Assembly: GCA_000961725.1 (NCBI GenBank)
Contig: LADS01000028.1
Coordinates: 1 to 64,000 of the forward strand
Length of the DNA stretch: 64,000 nucleotides
Origin: Desulfobulbaceae bacterium BRH_c16a
Lineage (GTDB): Bacteria; Desulfobacterota; Desulfobulbia; Desulfobulbales; Desulfocapsaceae
Direction: 5' to 3'
The position numbers and the translations under genes were made by a program. Below, in pieces: positions 43,631 through 52,617 of this stretch (position 1 is its first letter; every line of letters begins with the position of its first letter). The notes beneath the pieces were generated by a model. That model ran no database searches. It had not been told where the DNA came from and saw nothing but the letters and a program-made list of their open reading frames with translations.

Positions 43631-44395
43631 ATGCCGAGAGCAATCTGGAAAGGCGGGATCAGTTTCGGCCTGGTGTATATCCCGGTAAAGCTATACAGCG
43701 GCGCTTCAAGGCACGATATCGATCTCAAGATGTTGCGGAAAGGAGATCAATGCCCGATCAAGTACACCCGGGTTTGTCAGGAAGATGGCAGGGAAGTCCC
43801 GTGGAACGATATCGTCAAAGGTCACCAGATAGACAACTACTATGTAATTTTGAACGACGAGGATTTCAAGAGAGCCGGCCAGGGCAAAAGCGACAGCATC
43901 GACATCCGGGAGTTTGTCAGATCCGAGGAAATAAATCCGCGATATTTTGAAAAACCTTACCTGCTGGAACCTGAAAAAGGAGCGGGGAAGACTTATAATC
44001 TTTTACGAAGAGCCATTCATGAAACGAAAATGGCAGGATTATCGAAGTTTGTCATGCGCAACCGCGAGCATCTCGCCCTGCTCATGGCCGATGAGAAAGT
44101 GCTGTATCTTACCCAGATGAGGTTCCATGACGAGTTGCGGGAACCCGATGAGCTGAACATCCCCGATACCAGTCCGTCACAGGAAGAACTCGACATGGCT
44201 GTCAAAATCATTGGAGGCATGTCCACTTCATTTCAACCGGATAAGTATAAGGACACTTATCAGGAAAAACTCATGGAAACGATACAAGCCAAAAAAGAAA
44301 ACAAAGAAATCAGTACGCCGGAAATTGCAGCACAGGAATCGGCGGTGCAGGATCTGATGGAACAGTTGAGAAAGAGCCTCGAAATGACCGGTTAG
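43631..44395 (+). CDS. ku: Ku, non-homologous end-joining protein
   Basis: A 254-residue bacterial Ku. It binds DNA double-strand ends as a homodimer ring and recruits LigD. Diagnostic start is MPRAIWKGGISFGLVYIPVK; further motifs are KYTRVCQEDGREVPW, YFEKPYLLEPEKGAGKTYNL and LSKFVMRNREHLALL. Length is usual. The C-terminal 50 residues are charged and helical, as in LigD-binding tails. It lies 4 bases from ligD, one operon; the GGAG before ATG 43631 is at 12 nt. Confidence 0.95.
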   Translation: MPRAIWKGGISFGLVYIPVKLYSGASRHDIDLKMLRKGDQCPIKYTRVCQEDGREVPWNDIVKGHQIDNYYVILNDEDFKRAGQGKSDSIDIREFVRSEEINPRYFEKPYLLEPEKGAGKTYNLLRRAIHETKMAGLSKFVMRNREHLALLMADEKVLYLTQMRFHDELREPDELNIPDTSPSQEELDMAVKIIGGMSTSFQPDKYKDTYQEKLMETIQAKKENKEISTPEIAAQESAVQDLMEQLRKSLEMTG

Positions 44396-44399
44396 AAAG

Positions 44400-46850
44400 A
44401 TGGATACACTGAGCGAATACGCGCAAAAGAGAAAGTTTGAAGACACTCCCGAACCGGAAGACACTGTCCACGAACCGGAAGAAAAAAACCGGTTTGTCAT
44501 ACAGAAACACCGGGCAAGAAGAGAGCATTACGATTTTCGTTTACAGGTAGGAGATGTGCTGGTGAGCTGGGCCATTCCGAAACAGCCGGTCGACGATCCG
44601 GAAATAAAACGCCTCGCTATCAAAGTAGAAGATCATCCTCTCAGTTATATTCATTTTGAAGGAATTATCCCTAAAGGCAATTACGGTGCCGGCGCCGTCA
44701 TGGTTTGGGATATCGGCTACTACTACATAGACGGCAGAAATTTTCCCACAGTTGAAGCGATGCAACACAAAATACGTAAAGGCGCGTTGAAACTGTATCT
44801 GCAGGGGGCCAAACTCAAAGGCTATTTCAATCTGGTCGAGCGGAAAGGCAGTGCAAACAATGAATGGTTTTTCATGAAAGCCGGACATGATGCCGAGGAA
44901 AGTGCATTTGAAGATAAAAGCGCTCTTACCGGGCGCAGCATAGAAGAAATAGCAGGGACCGATACCCGGGGAGACATTGACAATCAGGGGGAAAAGAAAT
45001 TATCGGAAATCCCCGGCAGAACAGCATCGGCGCCAAGGTTGGATTTCCCTGGATATATTCAACCGATGCTGGCTTCGTTGACCGATCGGCCTTTTTCGAA
45101 AAGCGACTGGCTGTACGAGTTGAAACTGGATGGCTACCGGGTGATCGCGGCCAAAAACGGCGAGCAGGCAGATCTTTTCTCCCGCAACGGAAACTCTTTC
45201 ACCCATACCTATTCAACCATCGCCAATGAGTTGTCCAGGCTGAACGCTGATTTTATCATTGATGGAGAAGTGTGCCACAAGGGTGGGGAAAGCACCGATT
45301 TCCAGAAACTGCAGAACAGCACTCTCCGGCAGGATAATCTTCATTATTATGTCTTTGATATAGTCTGGCTCAACGGCCACGATTTAAAGATGGTGCCGCT
45401 CATAGAACGAAAAAGGCTGCTGAACGTGCTGCTTGCCGATCCCCCTGCGCATGTTCACTTTCACGAGTATGCCGAAAACGATGGAATCGTTTTTTTTGAT
45501 GAGGTCAGGAAAAAGCGGCTCGAAGGAATGATCGCCAAGCGTGGCGCGAGTAGGTATTTCCCCGGAAACCGCTCGAAAGACTGGCTGAAGGTTAAAACCG
45601 GCTACCGCCAGGAGATGCTCATTTGTGGTTACATTTCTTCCGAAAAACCGGGAAGACATTTCAGCTCGCTGCTGTGCGCGGTGTATGAGGCCGGATCACT
45701 GGTGTATACCGGCCGGGTGGGGACAGGTTTTAATGAAGAGACGATGCAGGACATCATGCAAAAGCTGGATGCATTGAAAACCGATGAAATTGACCTTGAA
45801 AATGCACCTTCGGAAAAAAATATCCATTGGGTGAGACCTCAATTGATCGGGGAAGTAAAATTTGCCAACTGGACCAATGACGGGATTATGCGCCACGCAA
45901 GTTTTGTAGGACTCAGGACCGATAAAAATCCCGAACAGATACAATTTGAACAAGCTGTGGAGCCTGTAATGTCAACTACAAACGTAAAATTCACCAACCT
46001 TGCAAAAATATTCTGGCCGGAGGAAAGTTATACCAAAGAAGATGTTATCGCCTATTACCGGGATATAGCGAAAGTGATTTTGCCCTATTTGAAAAATCGA
46101 CCTCAATCGCTTTACCGAACGCCCAACGGCATTATCGAGACCGGTTTTTTTCAAAAGAACGTCAAAGAGATAGCACCCGACTGGGCGCAGACCATTGAAA
46201 TAGCCAACAGCAAAGGGGAAGTAATCGAATACCTGCTGTGCCAGGATGAAGACACCCTGCTGTATATGGCTAATCTGGGATGTATCGAGATAAACCCCTG
46301 GAGTTCATCGCTGCCGAACCTCGAACGTCCCGATTTCATGATTTTCGATCTCGACCCGATCGATGTTGAAATGAGCAAAGTCGTGTACCTGGCCCTTGAA
46401 TTCAAAAAGCTGTTCGATCAATTGGGACTGCCTGCCTACTGTAAGACATCAGGTTCGCGAGGCCTTCATTTGTATGTGCCGGTTCAGCAGAAATATTCCT
46501 ATTCACAGGTCCAGAACTTTGTGAGGCTTATCGAAACGCATATACATCTTCACAATAAAGAACTGACCAGCCTTGAACGTTCACCATCGGTTCGCAAAGG
46601 CCGAATATATCTCGATTACCTGCAGAATGCCAGAGGGAAGACCATGGCCTCCGTCTACAGTCTGAGACCTCGCCCGGGAGCACCGGTATCGGCACCGGTC
46701 GAATGGGAAGAACTCAATGCCGACTTCGATCCCGGAAAGTTTACTTTGCGTACCATGCGCAGGCGGCTCGAGAGTAAAGGCGATCTGTGGCAAGGCATTT
46801 TCGACCGCAGGGCCGATATGAGAAAAGTCCTCGCCGCTTTTGAAGGATAA
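44400..46850 (+). CDS. ligD: LigD, multifunctional NHEJ ligase (PE-Lig-Pol)
   Basis: An 816-residue protein with three domains. The 3'-phosphoesterase (about 30-165) has REHYDFRLQ and HFEGIIPKGNYGAGAVMVWD. The ATP-dependent ligase (about 215-520) has adenylated K242 in ELKLDGYRVIA. The primase-polymerase (about 535-816) has FDLDP. The order PE-Lig-Pol is that of Pseudomonas; mycobacteria have Pol first. With Ku it repairs blunt or mismatched breaks, chiefly when no sister copy exists (stationary phase, desiccation, spores). No domain is broken. Confidence 0.94.
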   Translation: MDTLSEYAQKRKFEDTPEPEDTVHEPEEKNRFVIQKHRARREHYDFRLQVGDVLVSWAIPKQPVDDPEIKRLAIKVEDHPLSYIHFEGIIPKGNYGAGAVMVWDIGYYYIDGRNFPTVEAMQHKIRKGALKLYLQGAKLKGYFNLVERKGSANNEWFFMKAGHDAEESAFEDKSALTGRSIEEIAGTDTRGDIDNQGEKKLSEIPGRTASAPRLDFPGYIQPMLASLTDRPFSKSDWLYELKLDGYRVIAAKNGEQADLFSRNGNSFTHTYSTIANELSRLNADFIIDGEVCHKGGESTDFQKLQNSTLRQDNLHYYVFDIVWLNGHDLKMVPLIERKRLLNVLLADPPAHVHFHEYAENDGIVFFDEVRKKRLEGMIAKRGASRYFPGNRSKDWLKVKTGYRQEMLICGYISSEKPGRHFSSLLCAVYEAGSLVYTGRVGTGFNEETMQDIMQKLDALKTDEIDLENAPSEKNIHWVRPQLIGEVKFANWTNDGIMRHASFVGLRTDKNPEQIQFEQAVEPVMSTTNVKFTNLAKIFWPEESYTKEDVIAYYRDIAKVILPYLKNRPQSLYRTPNGIIETGFFQKNVKEIAPDWAQTIEIANSKGEVIEYLLCQDEDTLLYMANLGCIEINPWSSSLPNLERPDFMIFDLDPIDVEMSKVVYLALEFKKLFDQLGLPAYCKTSGSRGLHLYVPVQQKYSYSQVQNFVRLIETHIHLHNKELTSLERSPSVRKGRIYLDYLQNARGKTMASVYSLRPRPGAPVSAPVEWEELNADFDPGKFTLRTMRRRLESKGDLWQGIFDRRADMRKVLAAFEG

Positions 46851-46865
46851 GCCGTCAGAAATGTT

Positions 46866-46881
46866 TGGTACGTTTCTTGCG
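46866..46881 (+). promoter_or_regulatory. Sigma-54-type promoter of the TPR gene
   Basis: TGGTACGTTTCTTGCG differs from the consensus TGGCACG-N4-TTGC at one base, with GG-N10-GC spacing exact. It lies 68 bases upstream of ATG 46950, just after ligD. Confidence 0.65.
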
Positions 46882-46949
46882 AGAGACCCTACAGTATGGG
46901 CGGGAAGCCCCGCACGCGTTTTTTCTTTTCACTTTCAGAGGGGGATGAT

Positions 46950-47507
46950 ATGGACGGCAGGGATTATTTCGAAAAGGGACAGAAGGCCTTTGTCATCGGC
47001 GATCATGAGGAAAGCTTCAACATGTTCGGCAAAGCTCTGGAAGAAGGCTATGAGCCGGTAAAAACGCTGCTCAGCAGGGGGGCCGCCTACATCAATATTG
47101 AGGACTACGACAGGGCTCTGCAGGATCTGGATCGCGTGCTTGAAATGGACGGGAACAACGAAAGAGCCTATTATTACCGTGGAGTAACCAGGTTGAAAAA
47201 AGGTGAATTTCAGCAGGCTGCGGAGGATCTTGACCACACTCTCTCCCTTAATCCGGAGCGGGGAGCGGCTTTTTTCGCCCGTGGCATCGCCAGAGCGGAA
47301 CTGGACCGGGAAGATCAGGCTGTTGCCGACTTTAAACAGGCCGTGGCATATTCACATGTTGAAACGGAACGGTTCCTCAACATGTTCGGCAGCGATCGCA
47401 CCGCCTTCCAGCGCTCCATGGCTCTTCTCCAAGGCGAACGGGGGCCGCTGACCAGAGTGTTGAACAGAACCGAAATTGAAAAACTGAGGAGATGGATAGA
47501 ACATTGA
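46950..47507 (+). CDS. TPR protein
   Basis: A 185-residue soluble protein with about three tandem tetratricopeptide repeats (YFEKGQKAFVIGDHEESFNM; LLSRGAAYINIEDYDRALQD; YYYRGVTRLKKGEFQQAAED; FFARGIARAELDREDQAVAD). The repeats form a protein-binding scaffold. The C-terminal 45 residues are unassigned. ATG 46950 follows AGAGGGGGA; an in-frame start at 46896 is weaker. It is preceded by a sigma-54-type promoter and followed by two membrane-protein genes in the same direction. Its partner is unknown. Confidence 0.78.
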   Translation: MDGRDYFEKGQKAFVIGDHEESFNMFGKALEEGYEPVKTLLSRGAAYINIEDYDRALQDLDRVLEMDGNNERAYYYRGVTRLKKGEFQQAAEDLDHTLSLNPERGAAFFARGIARAELDREDQAVADFKQAVAYSHVETERFLNMFGSDRTAFQRSMALLQGERGPLTRVLNRTEIEKLRRWIEH

Positions 47508-47621
47508 AAGCTGCAGGATGAACCTCCTCTTCACCGGAAGTCTTATCCTGTCAGACTGTATCCTGATGAAGAGGACAACCGCAGCAGCAGCTTTTGAACA
47601 CCTTTCAGTGCAAAGATATTC

Positions 47622-48134
47622 ATGATACACCAGGAAAAAGAACCGATAGATTCTTCGACAGCCAGGCGAATGCGGCGATTGCGTTCGCTCAGCAGATTAC
47701 TGGACAGTGCCATTCCTCTTCCGGGCGGATATCGTATCGGGCTCGACGGTCTCATAGGGCTGATCCCCGGTTTTGGCGATATGGCCGGCGGCATTGCCTC
47801 GAGTTATATCATTATCGAGGCCGCCAGACTCGGTGCCTCCACCTCCACCCTGCTCCGCATGGTCTTTAACGTTCTGCTGGAAACATTTATCGGTCTTATC
47901 CCTTTTCTCGGAGATCTTTTCGATTTCGTCTGGAAGGCCAACGAGAGAAATATGACGCTGATGGAAAAACAGCTCGACTCGGCACAACCGCAGAGCAGCC
48001 CGGAACATCGCCTCAAGGCAACGGTTGTAATTATCATCTTCATTATGATTGCCGGCATCATCGCCATGGCATATCTGGGATTTACGATTCTCCTCCGCTT
48101 GATCGCCGCCCTGCGCGAAACCGGAGCCGCTTGA
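47622..48134 (+). CDS. DUF4112 membrane protein
   Basis: A 170-residue membrane protein with the DUF4112 signature LLDSAIPLPGGYRIGLDGLI then GLIPGFGDMAGG and ETFIGLIPFLGDLFDFVWKA. A C-terminal TM helix follows (VVIIIFIMIAGIIAMAYLGF). Function of the family is unknown. The start (ATG 47622) has no strong ribosome site. It lies between the TPR and AI-2E-type genes and is probably co-transcribed. Confidence 0.85.
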   Translation: MIHQEKEPIDSSTARRMRRLRSLSRLLDSAIPLPGGYRIGLDGLIGLIPGFGDMAGGIASSYIIIEAARLGASTSTLLRMVFNVLLETFIGLIPFLGDLFDFVWKANERNMTLMEKQLDSAQPQSSPEHRLKATVVIIIFIMIAGIIAMAYLGFTILLRLIAALRETGAA

Positions 48135-48216
48135 TTTTCATTGTTCGAGGGTACCAAGAGGATGGGGACGTGAGCGGACTAACAATTATTTTTGTATGCG
48201 CCAGGTAATGTAATTC

Positions 48217-49275
48217 ATGGAGAAAGAAATTCATCATATCAACAAAGTCGAGTTTGCCAAGCTGGTGCTGATTACTCTCGGCATCGTGGCCCTGGCGTTC
48301 CTGTTGTTCATGTTGATCTGGTCGGCTGTCGAAATGCTGCTGCTGATTTTCGCCGGAGTGCTCTTTGCCATCTTTATCCGGGGGGTGAGTGCTTTTCTCT
48401 TCGGCAGGCTGCCTCTGCCTGAGAAGATCGGCATCCTTATTACCCTCCTCCTCATGCTGGCTCTGTCCATCGCTTTCTTTATCCTGCTGGTTCCCCAGCT
48501 GGCCGAACAGGGTGAAAAACTCATGGACCAGCTGCCTGAGGCTTTTGAGCAGCTGCGGGGAAAAATCGGCTCATTCGACTGGTTCAGGGATCTGTTCCAG
48601 TCCGCCGGCGATTCGGAGACGACCCAGAAGATTACTTCTCAGGCGGTTGGCCTTTTTGCTACCACATTCGGGGCGATAACGAGCGCCTTCATTATTCTTT
48701 TTGTCGGTTTATATCTCTCTTTTTCGCCTCGGTACCATGTCGACGGTCTGCTCCATTTAATCCCGGAGCGCAGCCGAAATCGCGCGGACCAGGTCTTTCA
48801 AGCCCTGGATTACACGCTGGGACGCTGGCTTATCGGCAGATTTATTGAAATGCTGATGATCAGTGTCGTTTCTTATCTCGGCCTGCTGCTCCTCGATATT
48901 CCACTCGCTCTCATGCTGGCCACCCTGGCAGGGATTCTTACCTTTATTCCCAACATAGGTCCTGTCATTTCGGCCATTCCCGCCATCCTGCTTGCATTCA
49001 CACAGTCGCCGATGACGGCTCTTTATGTTTTCCTGCTCTATGTCGTCATCCAGACAATTGAGAGTTATCTGATAACCCCGCTGATCCAGCAACGGGCGGT
49101 TTCCCTGCCGCCTGTTCTGACCCTCAGCTCCCAGGTCGTACTGGGCAGCACCCTGGGACTGCTGGGACTGATCCTGGCCACGCCACTGACGGCAGCCGCG
49201 CTCGTACTCGTCAAGTTGATCTATGTCGAGAACGTTCTGGGCGACGATGCCGAGGTCGAAGGAATCTCTTCCTGA
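48217..49275 (+). CDS. AI-2E family (PurR/TqsA-type) membrane permease
   Basis: A 352-residue polytopic protein of the AI-2E transporter superfamily, with seven to eight TM helices. Typical are the paired N-terminal helices, the soluble loop after VPQLAEQGEKLMDQLPEAFE, GRWLIGRFIEMLMISVVSYL and the GILTFIPNIGPVISAIPAIL segment. Members export autoinducer-2 or act as Na+/H+ exchangers; the substrate here cannot be told. ATG 48217 has only a weak AGGTAA upstream. A GATC-rich simple repeat follows the stop. Confidence 0.87.
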   Translation: MEKEIHHINKVEFAKLVLITLGIVALAFLLFMLIWSAVEMLLLIFAGVLFAIFIRGVSAFLFGRLPLPEKIGILITLLLMLALSIAFFILLVPQLAEQGEKLMDQLPEAFEQLRGKIGSFDWFRDLFQSAGDSETTQKITSQAVGLFATTFGAITSAFIILFVGLYLSFSPRYHVDGLLHLIPERSRNRADQVFQALDYTLGRWLIGRFIEMLMISVVSYLGLLLLDIPLALMLATLAGILTFIPNIGPVISAIPAILLAFTQSPMTALYVFLLYVVIQTIESYLITPLIQQRAVSLPPVLTLSSQVVLGSTLGLLGLILATPLTAAALVLVKLIYVENVLGDDAEVEGISS

Positions 49276-49299
49276 TTTCACGTCCCATACGATTTAAGC

Positions 49300-49385
49300 C
49301 TCGCTATCGCGATCGATTTTTTCATTGCTATGATTTCGCGTTCTCTATTCGATTTCGATTTCAATAGCGAGATCGATATCGACAA
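49300..49385. repeat. GAT/ATC-rich simple repeat, locus 3
   Basis: Units such as CGCTATCGCGATCGATTTTT, ATTCGATTTCGATTTC and GCGAGATCGATATCGAC follow the AI-2E gene. Same character as 21340-21418 and 39088-39117. Confidence 0.7.
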
Positions 49386-49447
49386 GATTGTTAGTCCATC
49401 CCTGATTTCATGGCATTACCGTTCTGTCTGCTTATAAAGAAGGCAAA

Positions 49448-49463
49448 TGGTATCGAATATGCA
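49448..49463 (+). promoter_or_regulatory. Candidate sigma-54 promoter of the outer-membrane protein gene
   Basis: TGGTATCGAATATGCA has GG (49449-49450) and GC (49461-49462) with N10. It matches the core but less of the flanks. It lies 70 bases upstream of ATG 49534. Confidence 0.5.
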
Positions 49464-49533
49464 ATATGATGGACATGGAAGGCCATTGTCGGCCTTGCAG
49501 ATCAGTAAGATTTATTTAGAGGAGGAGAGAGCC

Positions 49534-50046
49534 ATGTTTAAGAAAAAAACATTGTATCTGACAACCGCAGTACTTTTGCTGGCGCCGATCGCGGCTTTCG
49601 GACAGGTTGAATCCCCTTTCAAGCAAGGGGTCAGGGAATTTTCCATTGCCGGTTCGGGAGCGAGTGATGAAAGTTTCGACAACACAGGGTTTTCCACATC
49701 ATTCAGCCTCGGTCAGTTTTTCACAGACAGCCTGGAGGGAAGCATACGTCAGGATTTCACCTATGCGGATGTTTCCGGCGAAGACGATTTTCGTGGTTCT
49801 ACCAGGCTTGGTGTCGATTATCATTTCGGAACCGGACGGCTCGTACCGTTTTTGGGCGGTACTGTCGGTTTTCTTTATGGCGATAATGTGGACGAGCAAT
49901 TTATCGCGGGTCCGGAAGGAGGTTTGAAATTTTTCCTCAATTCGACAACTTTTGCTTTTGCTCAGTTGGAATATCAGATTCTCTTTGATGACGATGACGA
50001 TGATGGACGTTTCGTCTATGGCATCGGCCTCGGTATGACTTTCTGA
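49534..50046 (+). CDS. Small outer-membrane beta-barrel protein
   Basis: A 170-residue protein with a signal peptide (FKKKTLYLTTAVLLLAPIAA, cut near FG-QV). The mature part has alternating strands (FSLGQFFTDSLEGSIRQDFT; RLGVDYHFGTGRLVPFLGGT; TTFAFAQLEYQILF) and a C-terminal Phe (GIGLGMTF), the pattern of eight-stranded OmpA/OmpX-like barrels. A loop with six Asp (DDDDDDG) could bind cations. ATG 49534 follows GAGGAGAGAG. A candidate sigma-54 promoter and a strong hairpin flank it, so it is its own transcription unit. Confidence 0.8.
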   Translation: MFKKKTLYLTTAVLLLAPIAAFGQVESPFKQGVREFSIAGSGASDESFDNTGFSTSFSLGQFFTDSLEGSIRQDFTYADVSGEDDFRGSTRLGVDYHFGTGRLVPFLGGTVGFLYGDNVDEQFIAGPEGGLKFFLNSTTFAFAQLEYQILFDDDDDDGRFVYGIGLGMTF

Positions 50047-50052
50047 TCCGGC

Positions 50053-50086
50053 GGTTCCGCGGAACTCATGAGATTTCCGCGGAACC
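50053..50086 (+). terminator. 12-bp perfect hairpin after the outer-membrane protein gene
   Basis: GGTTCCGCGGAA (50053-50064) pairs with TTCCGCGGAACC (50075-50086), loop 10 nt, 7 bases after the stop. No T-run. The rest of the 346-base spacer to glgX holds the promoter at 50293 and no recognised gene. Confidence 0.6.
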
Positions 50087-50292
50087 ATAGCTCTAACACC
50101 GCAAGTACCGCAACATATACTCTGAATCCGGCAGTGCATCCTGGGTCTGATTCCCTCGGACAGGGTTCCTGTTTGATAGGAAAATCTAATCCCCACCGCT
50201 CTCCCCTTCACCGCAATTCCCTTTCAGATTTTTCCATATCGTTTCGGCTGTTTAATGATCAGGCTCCTATCCGGTCAGGCAAATCTTCCCAA

Positions 50293-50308
50293 TGGCATGC
50301 AAATTGCG
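50293..50308 (+). promoter_or_regulatory. Sigma-54-type promoter of glgX
   Basis: TGGCATGCAAATTGCG matches TGGCACG-N4-TTGC except for one base, with GG at 50294-50295 and GC at 50306-50307. The glgX ATG is 85 bases downstream. Confidence 0.68.
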
Positions 50309-50392
50309 TGATCCAGCTGATGTAGATGCGATGGGTACGGTGAAAGATGAAAAAAGGAGAGAATTCTCCAATCAACATGGAGGAAAAGCATC

Positions 50393-52507
50393 ATGAAACT
50401 CTTAGGAGGATATCCATATCCGCTTGGTGCCACTTTTGATGGGGTCGGCACAAACTTCTCCTTGTTTTCAGAGATTGCCGAACGAGTCGAACTCTGCCTC
50501 TTCGACGACGATGACCAGGAAACCCGCGTTGACCTGGAGGAAGTGACCGGCTATTGCTGGCATGGATACTTACCCGCCGTTGGACCGGGCCAGCGTTACG
50601 GCTACCGGGTTTACGGGCCGTGGGACCCGGAGGGCGGCCATAAATGCAATCCGGCGAAGCTGCTGCTCGATCCATACGCCAAGGCCTTCAGCGGACGTAT
50701 CGAATGGGATGAAGCTGTCTTCCCCTACGACTTCAAGAAAGGTCATGAACATCGCAGCGAGAGCGACAGTGGCCCGTTCATTCCCCGGTGCCTGGTGAAT
50801 CAACCGTTTTTCGACTGGAACGGCGACCGCCTCCTCCGCATCCCATGGCATGACACAATCATTTACGAAACCCATGTCAAGGGTCTCACCATGAATCACC
50901 CCGATGTACCCGACGAACTGCGGGGCACCTATGCAGGACTGGCTCATCCGTCGATTATCAACTACCTCACCGAGTTGAACATTACAGCCGTCGAACTTTT
51001 ACCGATCCATCAGTTTGTCCACGACAAGCACCTGATAGATCGATATTTGCGCAATTACTGGGGGTACAATAGTATCAGCTATTTCGCACCGCATGACGAA
51101 TACGTATCGGATATGCGTGCAGGTGGTGCGGTTGCCGAATTCAAAAATATGGTGAAAACGCTGCATCGGGCCGGCATCGAGGTCATTCTCGATGTTGTCT
51201 ACAATCATACGGCCGAAGGCAATCATCTGGGTCCGATGTTGAGCCTGAAAGGCATCGACAACGCCTATTATTATCGTCTCACCGACGACAAACGGTATTT
51301 CATGGATTATACCGGCTGCGGCAACAGTCTCAACATGCGAAACCCCCATGTCCTCCAGCTTATCATGGATTCCCTGCGCTACTGGATCCTGGAGATGCAT
51401 GTCGATGGCTTCCGCTTCGATCTGGCCGCAACTCTGGCGCGAGAACTGCATGATGTAAACAAGCTGTCGGCGTTTTTCGACATTATCCAGCAGGACCCGG
51501 TGATCAACCAGGTCAAGCTGATTGCCGAACCATGGGATATCGGCGAGGGAGGTTATCAGGTCGGCAATTTCCCGCCGGTCTGGACGGAATGGAACGGCAA
51601 GTTCCGCGACTGTATCCGCGACTTCTGGCGGGGCGAGGAGCAGACACTGCAGGAATTTGCCTCACGCTTCACCGGCAGCTCCGATCTCTACGAGAACTCC
51701 TCGCGCCGGCCGTTTGCCAGCATCAACTTCGTCACCTGTCACGACGGCTTCACCATGACCGATCTTGTCTCCTATAACGATAAACACAATGAAGCCAACG
51801 GCGAGGACAACAAGGACGGCGAGAGCCACAACCGCTCATGGAACTGCGGTGCCGAGGGTCCGACCGACGATGTCGACGTAATCAGGCTCCGCAAGAGGCA
51901 GATCCGCAACTTTCTGGCAACCTTGCTGCTTTCCCAGGGTGTGCCGATGCTGCTCGGCGGAGATGAGATCGGCCGGACCCAGCAAGGCAACAACAACGGC
52001 TATTGTCAGGACAACGAAATTACCTGGTATGACTGGAAGGCAGTCGATGAGGAGCTGCTGGAGTTCTGTCGAAAGCTCATCCGTTTCCGCAGGAGCCATC
52101 CTGCCTTTCGCCGGCGCGGCTGGTTTCAGGGAAAACTCATTCATGGCAGCGGAACACGGGATATCGCCTGGTTCACAATCCAGGGCGAGGAAATGACAGA
52201 ACATGATTGGGAGCGTGGCTACACCCAGACACTCGGTATCTTCCTGAACGGCGCGGTCAGGGCACCCAATCCGCAGAAAGAGGCTCTGACCGACGACAAT
52301 TTTTATATCCTCATAAATGCCCACAATGAACCGCTGAGCTGCACGCTGCCGGATGCTCAATGGGCCGACCGGTGGCTGTTTGTTTTTGGTACGGACAGGG
52401 ATTGGGACGAAAGCGGAGAGGAAGAATATGAAGCGGGAGATCGGATCAAGATCGAGGCTCGATCACTGGTTGTATTGCGCGCCGCAGAAAATCCGACCTC
52501 TCTTTAG
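50393..52507 (+). CDS. glgX: Glycogen debranching enzyme GlgX
   Basis: A 704-residue GH13 isoamylase-type enzyme that cleaves alpha-1,6 branches of glycogen, mainly short limit-dextrin side chains. It has an N-terminal CBM48 domain (YPLGATFDGVGTNFSLFSEI), then the barrel: ILDVVYNHTAEGN, nucleophile Asp in VDGFRFDLAATLARE, acid/base Glu in IAEPWDIGEGGYQVGNFPP and third Asp in NFVTCHDGFTMTDLVSYND. Length is usual. GGAGG precedes ATG 50393 at 10 nt. A sigma-54-type promoter is upstream, and the released chains would feed TreYZ. The qNOR gene follows after 110 bases. Confidence 0.94.
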   Translation: MKLLGGYPYPLGATFDGVGTNFSLFSEIAERVELCLFDDDDQETRVDLEEVTGYCWHGYLPAVGPGQRYGYRVYGPWDPEGGHKCNPAKLLLDPYAKAFSGRIEWDEAVFPYDFKKGHEHRSESDSGPFIPRCLVNQPFFDWNGDRLLRIPWHDTIIYETHVKGLTMNHPDVPDELRGTYAGLAHPSIINYLTELNITAVELLPIHQFVHDKHLIDRYLRNYWGYNSISYFAPHDEYVSDMRAGGAVAEFKNMVKTLHRAGIEVILDVVYNHTAEGNHLGPMLSLKGIDNAYYYRLTDDKRYFMDYTGCGNSLNMRNPHVLQLIMDSLRYWILEMHVDGFRFDLAATLARELHDVNKLSAFFDIIQQDPVINQVKLIAEPWDIGEGGYQVGNFPPVWTEWNGKFRDCIRDFWRGEEQTLQEFASRFTGSSDLYENSSRRPFASINFVTCHDGFTMTDLVSYNDKHNEANGEDNKDGESHNRSWNCGAEGPTDDVDVIRLRKRQIRNFLATLLLSQGVPMLLGGDEIGRTQQGNNNGYCQDNEITWYDWKAVDEELLEFCRKLIRFRRSHPAFRRRGWFQGKLIHGSGTRDIAWFTIQGEEMTEHDWERGYTQTLGIFLNGAVRAPNPQKEALTDDNFYILINAHNEPLSCTLPDAQWADRWLFVFGTDRDWDESGEEEYEAGDRIKIEARSLVVLRAAENPTSL

Positions 52508-52577
52508 TTCGGCGGACTCCACACCCGCATACCTGCACCGGATGACTGTCCTGTGCAGAGCCGCAAAAATGATGTTT

Positions 52578-52591
52578 TTCAAATCGATCAA
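52578..52591 (+). promoter_or_regulatory. Possible CRP/FNR-family site before the NO reductase gene
   Basis: TTCAA-ATCG-ATCAA has one perfect half-site of the FNR/DNR consensus TTGAT-N4-ATCAA and one partial. It is 27 bases from the start codon, so it would more likely repress or belong to a very close promoter. Weak evidence. Confidence 0.25.
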
Positions 52592-52617
52592 TCCAGTTTA
52601 TTTCAACCAGAGGAGAT

